Below, piece by piece: positions 49,228-57,772 of a DNA stretch of 64,000 nt (position 1 is the stretch's first letter; every line of letters begins with the position of its first letter). The position numbers and the translations under genes were made by a program. A model generated the notes under the pieces. The model saw only the letters and a program-made list of their open reading frames with translations. It did no database searches and had not been told where the DNA came from. The stretch is taken from the NCBI RefSeq assembly GCF_004167675.1, contig NZ_SEZQ01000006.1. The stretch is one strand, 5' to 3'. Origin of the DNA: Aliivibrio finisterrensis_A. Its GTDB lineage: Bacteria > Pseudomonadota > Gammaproteobacteria > Enterobacterales > Vibrionaceae.

Positions 49228-49263
49228 AAAAAAACAGGGGCGAATATGCGTTCTACTCGCCCC
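49228..49263 (-). terminator. Terminator for the HD-GYP gene
   Basis: GGGGCGA (49237-49243) pairs with TCGCCCC (49257-49263); on the minus strand the stem is followed by TG and seven T. It lies between the convergent fdhD and the HD-GYP gene. Confidence 0.8.
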
Positions 49264-49276
49264 AATTGATTATTGA

Positions 49277-51406
49277 TTATTGATTATTCTCAAAAATAGC
49301 TCTGAACTCTTCATGATGCTTCAAAAATACATCAACGATCGCAGGGTCAAATGATATCCCCCTTTCTTCTTCAATGATCTTAATAGCAACTTCATGAGCA
49401 AACCCTTCTTTGTAAATACGTTTCTGTCTTAATGCATCATATACATCCGCAATACTTACTATTCGAGCTTCAATTGGAATATCTTTACCTGAAAGATGTA
49501 AGTACCCTTTTCCATTCCACTTTTCATGATGATACAGCACAATATTTTTGGTTATCAGGCTAAGGTCCGTATTCTTTATTATCTCATAGCCAATGTTTAC
49601 GTGTTGTTTCATTACATCAAATTCATCAGGATCTAGTTTTCCTGGTTTCTTCAAGATGTAGTGAGGAATACCAATTTTTCCAATATCGTGCAAAGAAGCT
49701 ATCATTCTGATCTCTTCTACAAACGCTTTTGGCATTTTCAAAAGATTTGATAAGTGCTCAGAATAAATATTAATGCGCTTGTTATGTTCGCTAGTCTCTT
49801 CATCACTGTACAACGACGCCATTTCCAGTGAGCCTATCAACGATTCATTCATAGTTAATAGGCGACGTTGTGATTTTTTCGCTAAATAATCTCTGAACAG
49901 TAAAAGAGTAATAATAAGTAAACTACCACTCAAAACGCTCATTAGTACCCATAAATCGTTACGTTTAAATTTTTCATTTTCATTTATATAGATATTTTTA
50001 ATTAAACGCTCATTATCCGAACTTATCGATATCAAATTAATTGCTTTAAATAGCGCCTCATGCTCTTTTTTTACTGCCATATAGACAGAGAACGTTTTAG
50101 TTAATGTCCCTGCTGTCTTTAAATCATACATATCATGATTAATAGTATGATTAATAGTATGATTAAGTAATAATCTCTGGTCGCCAAACGCGTAGTCTAT
50201 CTCCCCGTCGTTTATTGCTTTAATAATCTCTTCAAAGGTATCAAAAAATACCATTTTAACTTTTAAGGTATTATTTTTCACGTAGTCATAATAATACGCA
50301 TTCTTTAATATTCCGACAGTTGAATAATTAACATCTGCAATTCGAGATATAAAGTTACCTTCTAATTTATTAAAAACAGAAAGTTCAAAACTATAATAAG
50401 GCTTAGTCAGTAAGTAATTATCTGTTATGCATTTGTTTTCAAATGTAGAAAGTAAAATATCATAATCAACACATTCATCCAGGGTTGTTTCTGTAAAATT
50501 AACTGAATCTTTAAAAATCAATTTAATGCTATCAAAAAGCGTTGGCGCGATACCATGATACTGATTACTTATGAGATAGCTGGCTGGAAACTCATTAATC
50601 CCATAACCGACAGTAACCTCTAACCCCTTAAGCTCTTCATTTTTTTTAAATAAATAGATGAAATAATCTTCACGCGACTTTTTCACCATATCTTTTACTT
50701 CGATTGATTTTAAATCAGTAAAATACTTAACTAAAATTTTATATAACTCAATATTGTTTTTTGAAATTGCAAACGATGTATATAAATTCTCTAATCGAGG
50801 TAAATCAATAGTTGGAAATGCTTTATCTGTAATCACCTGAGTGTCGGCCACAAAAGCATCAATATCTCCAACCTGCAAAGCTGACGTTAATTCATTTAAA
50901 CTTTTATATTTTATTGGTATATAGTGTAACGAGCTTTCGTATTGATTCACAAAATTAGTTGTAGAATACCAATTATCAACAAGGCCAATCCTTTTATGGT
51001 TCAAACTAACTAAGTCTTTAATATTTTTATTATCTTTAAAGAAAACCTTAGTACTTACCCGATATAAAGTAGGTACAAAGAAGTAATTTTCACGTCTTTC
51101 TTTTGTATTCGCGAAATCAAAATAAGCGCCATTTTCAAGTTTATTAAATTGTTCATGTAATACATCGACATCTTTAACTTCTATTGAAAATTTCGTATTT
51201 AATTTTTTATTAATATCTTCAATGAGATAAGGATAAAGTCCTTTTTGAACTCCATTATCGACAAAGAAAATCCTCGAATCGTAGTCATCATTATAAAATG
51301 TGAAATTTTGATTATGCTTAAGCCACTCATGTTCTTCGATGGTCAATTCAAGCGACCATGAAAATGAAGAATATAAACACAGTAGATAAAAAAGAATCTG
51401 TTTCAA
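49277..51406 (-). CDS. HD-GYP-type phosphodiesterase with periplasmic amino-acid-binding-like sensor
   Basis: About 709 residues. A signal peptide (KQILFYLLCLYSSFSWSLEL), two tandem type-3 solute-binding domains (about 25-480), a membrane helix near 505-525, and an HD-GYP domain at the C-terminus. The HD motif is SLHDIGKIGIP and the second motif HHEKWNGKGYL, where the canonical form is HHExxDGxGYP, so both the aspartate and the proline differ. The fold should hydrolyse c-di-GMP; activity is uncertain. A TTG start at 51406 before the signal peptide is preferred to a TTG at 51460. Tandem NHTI repeats in residues about 440-450 come from a 12-bp DNA repeat. Confidence 0.85.
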   Translation of the reverse strand: MKQILFYLLCLYSSFSWSLELTIEEHEWLKHNQNFTFYNDDYDSRIFFVDNGVQKGLYPYLIEDINKKLNTKFSIEVKDVDVLHEQFNKLENGAYFDFANTKERRENYFFVPTLYRVSTKVFFKDNKNIKDLVSLNHKRIGLVDNWYSTTNFVNQYESSLHYIPIKYKSLNELTSALQVGDIDAFVADTQVITDKAFPTIDLPRLENLYTSFAISKNNIELYKILVKYFTDLKSIEVKDMVKKSREDYFIYLFKKNEELKGLEVTVGYGINEFPASYLISNQYHGIAPTLFDSIKLIFKDSVNFTETTLDECVDYDILLSTFENKCITDNYLLTKPYYSFELSVFNKLEGNFISRIADVNYSTVGILKNAYYYDYVKNNTLKVKMVFFDTFEEIIKAINDGEIDYAFGDQRLLLNHTINHTINHDMYDLKTAGTLTKTFSVYMAVKKEHEALFKAINLISISSDNERLIKNIYINENEKFKRNDLWVLMSVLSGSLLIITLLLFRDYLAKKSQRRLLTMNESLIGSLEMASLYSDEETSEHNKRINIYSEHLSNLLKMPKAFVEEIRMIASLHDIGKIGIPHYILKKPGKLDPDEFDVMKQHVNIGYEIIKNTDLSLITKNIVLYHHEKWNGKGYLHLSGKDIPIEARIVSIADVYDALRQKRIYKEGFAHEVAIKIIEEERGISFDPAIVDVFLKHHEEFRAIFENNQ

Positions 51407-51519
51407 TCTAGCGTTACCACCAATTAATTTGATTATATTTCTAATGGAATGAGATACCAATTAATAATGAGAGTCATGTATAATTTAATTTATTCACCTT
51501 CTCAATCAACATATTCTAT

Positions 51520-52674
51520 CTACACTTTTTCATTAAACTCTTTTTGAAACTTTAATACTTTTTCAAGATAACGACGCGCTTCTGCTTTAGGGTGTTTATT
51601 GGTTAATGCCCAATATAGCTGATCTGGTTTTAGACTATTGATTTCACTAATTGCTTTAGTTTTGCTTGGATCAAACGTTGAAAATACCCCACCAGAACCT
51701 CCGTTATACGCTGATATCATGCTGTAATGTTTATTGGTTGCATGAGTGATATCTCGTAAGTATCTATTTTTTAAAATATAAAAATAAGCGGTGCCTGTAT
51801 CTATGTTATTCGCAGGGTTGAATAAGTACTCTTTTGTTGGAATACCAGATTGATTTTTAACTAGTTTAAATACATCTGCCCCTGCTGTTTTTGGGATCAC
51901 CTGCATTAAACCATAGGCTCCAGCATGACTGACTGCATAAGGGTTGAAGCTACTTTCTGTTTGGATAATAGCGTAAATTAAATCAATTGAAATATCGTAT
52001 TCTTTCGACGCTTTTTTGATCAAATCTGCATATTGAAATTCACGCTGCTCTAAATGATCGTCTACCATTGAGATCTCAACATAATATGCCTTACCGTTTT
52101 TAATCGTTTTAGATTGCAGCTTATTTTCAATTAAATAATCAGCATAACGACCAGCTCTCCATGGCCATTCAATGTCTTTATTCTCTTGATCTTTAATTTG
52201 GCCAAGTAAGAATGGACGACCACGCAACGGAATTGATTTATCACTAAATAAATCGACATGTGATGGGTCAGCAGGCATCAATACGGTACCAATGATCGCT
52301 TTCTTCAACGTTTCTTTTGGTTGATATTGTGAAATGGTAGAGATATAAATCTTACCTTTATCAAAATCAATATGTGCGCGAGTACGATATCCATCAAGAT
52401 ACTTCACATAACGATGCTTACCCGCTTCAAGAAATTCTTTATCTCCCCATTTATTGTGTACTTGGTTAGCAAGATTTGCTAATTGCTCTTCCACCGTTTG
52501 GGTTGGTTTCGATGTGCTTGGCTTTGATGAACCGGGCTGCCATGTGTTTGAATTTGATGAGCCATTACTGCAATCACAATACTCTGGATTGGATTGATTA
52601 TAGTTACCATCAAAAATTGGAGTGCAAGAAACGGTTGCTAAAGAGATAACAAGAGCAAATAATACGTTTTTCAT
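51520..52674 (-). CDS. mltC: Membrane-bound lytic murein transglycosylase C-like lipoprotein
   Basis: 384 residues. Lipoprotein signal (ISLATVSCTP), an MltC N-terminal domain (WGDKEFLEAGKHRYVKYLDG, ADPSHVDLFSD), then the SLT domain: IDLIYAIIQTESSFNPYAVS with the catalytic glutamate, GAYGLMQVIPKTAG, AYNGGSGGVFS. Colinear with E. coli MltC. The N-terminal spacer of about 40 residues after the lipobox is Ser/Asn/Pro rich. It cleaves peptidoglycan from the outer-membrane side. AGGACAT ribosome site. Confidence 0.92.
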   Translation of the reverse strand: MKNVLFALVISLATVSCTPIFDGNYNQSNPEYCDCSNGSSNSNTWQPGSSKPSTSKPTQTVEEQLANLANQVHNKWGDKEFLEAGKHRYVKYLDGYRTRAHIDFDKGKIYISTISQYQPKETLKKAIIGTVLMPADPSHVDLFSDKSIPLRGRPFLLGQIKDQENKDIEWPWRAGRYADYLIENKLQSKTIKNGKAYYVEISMVDDHLEQREFQYADLIKKASKEYDISIDLIYAIIQTESSFNPYAVSHAGAYGLMQVIPKTAGADVFKLVKNQSGIPTKEYLFNPANNIDTGTAYFYILKNRYLRDITHATNKHYSMISAYNGGSGGVFSTFDPSKTKAISEINSLKPDQLYWALTNKHPKAEARRYLEKVLKFQKEFNEKV

Positions 52675-52871
52675 TTATGTCCTAATAGTGTATTCATCTT
52701 ATTTTTCAATACACTGGAATAGATTACACATACTGTGTTAGCCGATAAGGAAGCGTATTCTACACCTTGTTTTGCTTTTGGGAATAGTTAATGAAAGATG
52801 TTTATCAAATATTTTGTAAGCCGTTTCCCTAATGTGATTTTTGAATGGAAATCACATTTTTTTGACGCAAA

Positions 52872-52899
52872 AAAACCGTCAAAAAAGACGGTTTTCTGC
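52872..52899 (-). terminator. Terminator for the chemoreceptor gene
   Basis: AAAACCGTC (52872-52880) pairs with GACGGTTTT (52887-52895); the minus strand continues into a long T-run (opposite 52869-52875). Confidence 0.85.
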
Positions 52900-52920
52900 G
52901 TATATTTAGAATATTAATTA

Positions 52921-54813
52921 CTACAATTTATAACGTTTAATTTCTTCTTCTAATGAATCTGCTAGTGATTTTAATGCCTCAGCTTGTTGTGCTGCAGTTT
53001 CAGCTTCATTCGCCATTTGGTTTGCAACTTCTTGCACCCCTTCCGTGTTACGGCTAATTTCTGCTGTGACACTTGACTGTTCTTCTGCTGCCGAAGCGAT
53101 TTGTGTCGCCATATCACTAATCACATTAATTTGAGCAGCTATATTTTCGATGCTCATACCTGCTTTATCGACATCTTTTACACTGGTTTCAGCTAAGTGA
53201 TGACCGTCTGACATGACAGATACTGCTTCTTGTGTTGTAGATTGCAATGTTTCAATCATCGCTTGAATTTCTTCTGTTGAGGTATGAGTTCGTTGAGATA
53301 AAACACGAACTTCATCCGCAACAACAGCAAACCCACGTCCCTGCTCCCCTGCTCTTGCTGCTTCTATTGCCGCATTCAATGCAAGCAAATTCGTTTGCTC
53401 TGCAATCGAGCGAATAGTTGCGAGAATTGAACTGATCTTCTGAGCATGACCATTCAGAGCTTCAATGATACCCACAGCGCTGTTTACTTCACGCGCAAGA
53501 TTACCAATCGATGTTTGGCTTTGGTTTGCTTGGCTATGCCCTTCTTGGGTTAAAGTTACGGCTTGCTCTGCAGATTTTGCTGTATTCTCCGCATTACCTG
53601 CTATCTCTTGGGTTGCACTCGCCATTTCTGTTACCGCAGTCGCTACCATGGTAATTTCGTCTTGTTGGTGACGAATATTTTGGCTACGTTGCAGGGCTGA
53701 ATCTGCCGAATCTGCCGCTGAACGATTAAGTTCTAAAGTAATTGATCTTAAATTCGATGCCATTGCGTGAAGACGAGAAACAAACTGGTTAAAGTTTTCA
53801 GCAAGTTTACCCACTTCATCATCAGATTTAACATTAATACGAACCGTTAAGTCCCCTTCACCATTGGCAATATCTGCTAAGGCTTCTGATACGGTACCTA
53901 GTTCACGTAATTGGCGTGTAACTAACCAGCCCGTAAATAATGAAACAAACAATAAAATTAAACCGCCAATAAGTATTAATTTAAATAGCATTGCATTTAA
54001 TGGCGCTTCTAGCGTGTCTTGATCCATTACAAGAGCAATAGCCCAACTAGTATTAGGGACAGCCGTTACCATTACGGCTTTATTTATTCCATTTTGCTCA
54101 GTAAAAAAGAAGCCGTCAGAGGCAAGCTCACTATTTAAGTTTATTGCATCAAACCCTTGACCTAATTCTGAAATAGGCTTTAGTGTCATTTTTTCACTTG
54201 GGTGAGCAACGACAATTTTATTGCTGACATCAAGAAGCATGGCGTAACCTTTTCCTGGGACAGGAATATCCAGAACATCATCGATTAAAGTTGATAAAGA
54301 GAGATCAGATGCTGTAACACCAATGATTTTTCCATTTTCACGTACTGGTTCAGTCAATGTGACTACTAATGCCTGCATCGTGTGGCTAACATAAGGTTTT
54401 GTGGTAATCGCTTTGTTGGCAGCTAAAGTTTCTTTATACCAACCGCGAGTTCTAGGATCGTAACCCGCTTGATTCAACGAAGGATCATGACGTTCCATTA
54501 CTCCTTTCTCATTACCGTAGAAGCTTAATCCAAAGCGCCCTGACGTTAATGTTTGTTTTAGCCGATCAACAGGGTCTAAATTAGGATTACGCTCTATGGC
54601 TTCTTTCATGCCCGTAATAGCATCTTGACGACCTTTGAACCAATCTCCAATGCCCAAACTGTATGCTTTTGCAGTATTTCCACTCTCACTACGAATACCA
54701 TCCCATGCTTGGGTTTTCATTGTTTGATATGAAAAAGCACCCAGCGAAATGATCGTTAAGATGATAAGGGCAACACTTGTTATGACAAGCTTTGTTTTTA
54801 ATGTTAAATGCAT
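52921..54813 (-). CDS. Methyl-accepting chemotaxis protein with dCache sensor
   Basis: 630 residues. A membrane helix at about 9-29, a periplasmic dCache-type domain (about 35-275; DPRTRGWYKETLAANKAITT and GVTASDLSLSTLIDDVLDIP are the typical parts), a second membrane helix near 277-300, HAMP at about 300-355, and the cytoplasmic signalling domain with the hairpin tip IAEQTNLLALNAAIEAARAG, EQGRGFAVVADEVRVLSQRT. Cache receptors of this kind in Vibrio often bind amino acids. No CheR pentapeptide at the C-terminus (ends IKRYKL). Confidence 0.95.
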   Translation of the reverse strand: MHLTLKTKLVITSVALIILTIISLGAFSYQTMKTQAWDGIRSESGNTAKAYSLGIGDWFKGRQDAITGMKEAIERNPNLDPVDRLKQTLTSGRFGLSFYGNEKGVMERHDPSLNQAGYDPRTRGWYKETLAANKAITTKPYVSHTMQALVVTLTEPVRENGKIIGVTASDLSLSTLIDDVLDIPVPGKGYAMLLDVSNKIVVAHPSEKMTLKPISELGQGFDAINLNSELASDGFFFTEQNGINKAVMVTAVPNTSWAIALVMDQDTLEAPLNAMLFKLILIGGLILLFVSLFTGWLVTRQLRELGTVSEALADIANGEGDLTVRINVKSDDEVGKLAENFNQFVSRLHAMASNLRSITLELNRSAADSADSALQRSQNIRHQQDEITMVATAVTEMASATQEIAGNAENTAKSAEQAVTLTQEGHSQANQSQTSIGNLAREVNSAVGIIEALNGHAQKISSILATIRSIAEQTNLLALNAAIEAARAGEQGRGFAVVADEVRVLSQRTHTSTEEIQAMIETLQSTTQEAVSVMSDGHHLAETSVKDVDKAGMSIENIAAQINVISDMATQIASAAEEQSSVTAEISRNTEGVQEVANQMANEAETAAQQAEALKSLADSLEEEIKRYKL

Positions 54814-55100
54814 AATATGTCTACTTTTTATAATTCTAAATAATATAAAGCAATGCAGAATTATCAGTGGAGCCTACACCTTCCACATTGCGCAACTCAT
54901 TAATGAGACAAGTGATTAAATTATCAGTCATCTTAACAGTCTTATTATTTAAAATTGCGTCCTTTTTCACAAAATAAATTCAAAAATATGCATAAGATCA
55001 CTTTTATTTTTGAAAAAGACAATACTTAACATTATAAGTATGTGCATTTAACGATATGCTCACAACTAACTTAAAAGAGAATGGTATTTGCTCTTCTTTT

Positions 55101-55403
55101 TTATTTACTTTTTTGTATATCCAGATCTGAAAGCAAAGAAGGAAATCCCCATCCATTTTCATTCTCAGGAACGACGTCTTGAGTAATAGGCGTCCACGTT
55201 GTTAGATCTGTGTATGTATGTTGCACTTTCCAGCCTTGAGCTGAATTAAAGAAATCCATCATAAAGTTACCACCCGCTGTAGAGGCGGCCACCACATCAA
55301 CTTCTTTATTGCTTTCATAATTAAGCGCGTTAGTAATTTTAGGTCCTTCACCTTCACCCGAAGAGATATAGATTAAAGCATAATCTGTATACAGAATTAT
55401 CAA
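55101..55403 (-). pseudogene. ORF without a proper start, probable C-terminal remnant
   Basis: Up to 100 codons are open, but the only start is a TTG without a ribosome site. The frame lies directly after the serine hydrolase stop and is still open through that stop. The protein part (EVDVVAASTAGGNFMMDFFN, SAQGWKVQHTYTDLTTW) is well-composed, like the end of a real secreted protein. I do not recognise the family. It could be a frameshifted C-terminal extension of the hydrolase or debris of another gene. Confidence 0.4.
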
Positions 55404-55407
55404 ATAG

Positions 55408-56568
55408 TTAATTCGAAGGTGTTATATAATATTGAATGATTTGCTCCATTGGTGGCACTCTTAAGTATTTATAATTACACATTTGAATATAACCCACCTC
55501 TCGCTGTGGAGAGAACCAAACCTCACTCACCATTCCATCCAGAGAGTAACCGGAATGACTATAAAACTCTCCATCATATAAATTATTCGCAATTAGTCCA
55601 TTCACATACTTTGAATCACCCATTCTAAATTCATTCGTACCCCAACTCGGAGTAAAAGTTGGATGCTCGCCTTGTGATAACGCAAGTAATTTAAGTCGCG
55701 CTTTATCTTCATATTGAGGCTTTATGAGGTGACCTATCCATTTCCCCATATCAGGAACTGTACTTTGTATACCACCATCACCTTGAACCGGTAAGGCAGA
55801 ATGACTATGAGCGTAGTTACCATATTTATCGACATAATAGCTTGATGCTTTCCATTCTAAAATAAAATTGTTTTTTCCTGATGCTTGGCTACTGCTCATG
55901 TTTAATGGTGTGAAAATTCGACGATCAATGACCTCTTCAAACTTATCGCCCGTCACCTTTTCAATAATATCAGCAAGAAGTACATAGCCAGTATTACTGT
56001 AAGAAATGGAAGAGCCCGGAGTAAACGTTAGCGTGTTAAGCTGTTTACTGTATTCAACTATTTCAGAGAACATAAACGCTTTATCGACCATTCCACCCCA
56101 GAGTGCATTATTTAACTCTGCATTATTTTTTTTAAATCGCTGCATTAAATAAAGAGCGGCTTTCTCATCATTCAAATAGTCCGGAATACCACTTTGATGA
56201 TTCATTAAATGTGACAGTGTGACGTCTTTAAACCAATCAGGCCCCTCTTTATAATAATCGGCTAAAGTTTGAGTTTGAGATAACTTTCCTTCCACTTCTA
56301 AGCTCATAATAAGGTATGCAGTCATGTGCTTACTGACCGAACCGATATCAAAAACTGTTTTATTATCAATGGGAACTTGGTATTTAATGCTGGATTGCCC
56401 AACATAGTATTGATCAACTAATTTATTTGATTTAATAACACCAATACCACAGCCTGGCGTTTGATTATCTTGTATTGAAAAATAGCGTGAAAAATCAAAT
56501 TCTTTTGCGGGTAAAGTTGAAGTAAACAACAAGGGTAATATAAGGAGTGGGAATCTAGATTTATTCAT
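55408..56568 (-). CDS. Serine hydrolase, beta-lactamase class C / DD-peptidase fold
   Basis: 386 residues with signal peptide ending LPA. SxxK catalytic motif SVSKHMTAYL, the YxN motif YSNTGYVLLADIIEKVTG, and a glycine-rich later strand (GYSLDGMVSEVWFS) stand in for the KTG site as HSG. Such proteins are peptidases, esterases or relatives of beta-lactamases; resistance is not implied. AGAGGA ribosome site. Directly followed by the decayed ORF at 55101. Confidence 0.87.
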   Translation of the reverse strand: MNKSRFPLLILPLLFTSTLPAKEFDFSRYFSIQDNQTPGCGIGVIKSNKLVDQYYVGQSSIKYQVPIDNKTVFDIGSVSKHMTAYLIMSLEVEGKLSQTQTLADYYKEGPDWFKDVTLSHLMNHQSGIPDYLNDEKAALYLMQRFKKNNAELNNALWGGMVDKAFMFSEIVEYSKQLNTLTFTPGSSISYSNTGYVLLADIIEKVTGDKFEEVIDRRIFTPLNMSSSQASGKNNFILEWKASSYYVDKYGNYAHSHSALPVQGDGGIQSTVPDMGKWIGHLIKPQYEDKARLKLLALSQGEHPTFTPSWGTNEFRMGDSKYVNGLIANNLYDGEFYSHSGYSLDGMVSEVWFSPQREVGYIQMCNYKYLRVPPMEQIIQYYITPSN

Positions 56569-56692
56569 GGAAGTCCTCTACAAAACTCATAATATGAATT
56601 TTATAGAATACTCCCATTGCAATTTAATTCTGCTTAGATCGTAAATATTACGATACAGTTATTGCTATCATGTAATTGATAAATTTAATCGA

Positions 56693-57043
56693 TTACAGTC
56701 CGAAACCAATTTTAGGCTGACGACGTACAGAGCGAACGCCCCATGGTGCTAGATCTGGCTTTGGTTGACCTTCAAAATCACCTAAACAAATATAGCCTTT
56801 TGATAAGTAACGATATAAGAAATCACCACCATCTAAAGAGCCTGTTTTATCATCACCGAATGGAAGTTGAATGCGCTCAACACGTAGATCTGGTGCTTTT
56901 TTAAATGCAGGATAAGCTGTTGAATTCACTTCACGTAAATCTAAACTATTCAACAGTGCCTTATCTGACATTTTTGCTTTCATGCGACCAAAAATCATGA
57001 TCATACGCTTTTGTCGCTCAGAAGAGACGATTATCATTTCCAT
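56693..57043 (-). CDS. Hypothetical protein, 116 residues
   Basis: ATG at 57043 with AAGGA upstream. A basic, methionine-rich N-terminus (RQKRMIMIFGRMKAKMSDKA) precedes a probable globular part (SLDGGDFLYRYLSKGYICLG, DFEGQPKPDLAPWG). No family recognised. The region is isolated between the serine hydrolase and a GNAT gene. Confidence 0.6.
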   Translation of the reverse strand: MEMIIVSSERQKRMIMIFGRMKAKMSDKALLNSLDLREVNSTAYPAFKKAPDLRVERIQLPFGDDKTGSLDGGDFLYRYLSKGYICLGDFEGQPKPDLAPWGVRSVRRQPKIGFGL

Positions 57044-57105
57044 TATAGAGATTCCTTTGAAACAAGAAAGTATATATCAAGCCCCGCTCTACGGCTACGC
57101 TCAAA

Positions 57106-57636
57106 CTACACCACACTTGATAACTGCTTAATTACACAACGATATTCATAACAATCAATGATCTCACCATCCACAATGGTAAATTCAGGCTTAAATCCAA
57201 CTTGCTTAAAGCCATGTTTACTCAATACTCTTTGTGAGGCTAAATTATCCGTTGTTGCAGTGGCGATTAATTCGCTCAACGCTAACGTTTCTCTTGCTAC
57301 ATTAATTAACACTTCAGTCGCATAAGTTGCGAGTCCTTGAGAAATGAATTCTTCTCCAATTCGATAACCAATAAAACCGGATTCTTTTTCTCTATTAATA
57401 TTATAAAGATTAGCTCGCCCACAAATGGTTCCTTGGGCATTTTTCAGTAACATTGGATAAATTCGGTCTTGTTCATATTCAGAAAGATAAAAATCAATAT
57501 GCTCTTTGACCCCTTCTTCACTGAAAAAATCTTCATCACGCGCTTCAATATAGGATTCAAACCATTCTTGGTTTATTAATTCAAACTCCAACAGCGCAGC
57601 CGCATCTTCCTTTTTAAGTAGTTGTAGTGTCACCAT
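57106..57636 (-). CDS. RimJ/RimL-type GNAT acetyltransferase
   Basis: 176 residues: VTLQLLKKEDAAALLEFELI, GFIGYRIGEEFISQGLATYA with the acetyl-CoA loop S/Q-G-L-A, then TATTDNLASQRVLSKHGFKQ. Resembles the YjcK/RimJ group. The ATG at 57636 follows GAGGG by 7 bases; the TTG two codons upstream is rejected. Confidence 0.87.
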   Translation of the reverse strand: MVTLQLLKKEDAAALLEFELINQEWFESYIEARDEDFFSEEGVKEHIDFYLSEYEQDRIYPMLLKNAQGTICGRANLYNINREKESGFIGYRIGEEFISQGLATYATEVLINVARETLALSELIATATTDNLASQRVLSKHGFKQVGFKPEFTIVDGEIIDCYEYRCVIKQLSSVV

Positions 57637-57705
57637 AGCCAATCCCTCTAATTGTTTATAATTGCACTGCTTAATATCAACTTCATACTGATTACTAAAT
57701 TATAG

Positions 57706-57738
57706 ACAAAAAAAAGCCGCGATACGTAATCACGACTT
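57706..57738 (-). terminator. Probable terminator for the U32 peptidase gene
   Basis: On the minus strand an 11-base stem (AAAGTCGTGAT with ATCGCGGCTTT, using two G-U pairs) around a 5-base loop is followed by a T-run. Confidence 0.6.
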
Positions 57739-57772
57739 TCTATTTTTCGGTAATATTAGTTAAGCGTCAATC

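Noticed and set aside
49266..49287. Three tandem TGATTAT-type heptamers at the end of the HD-GYP gene
   Set aside because: Short, AT-rich and overlapping a stop codon; most likely chance or slippage with no regulatory meaning.
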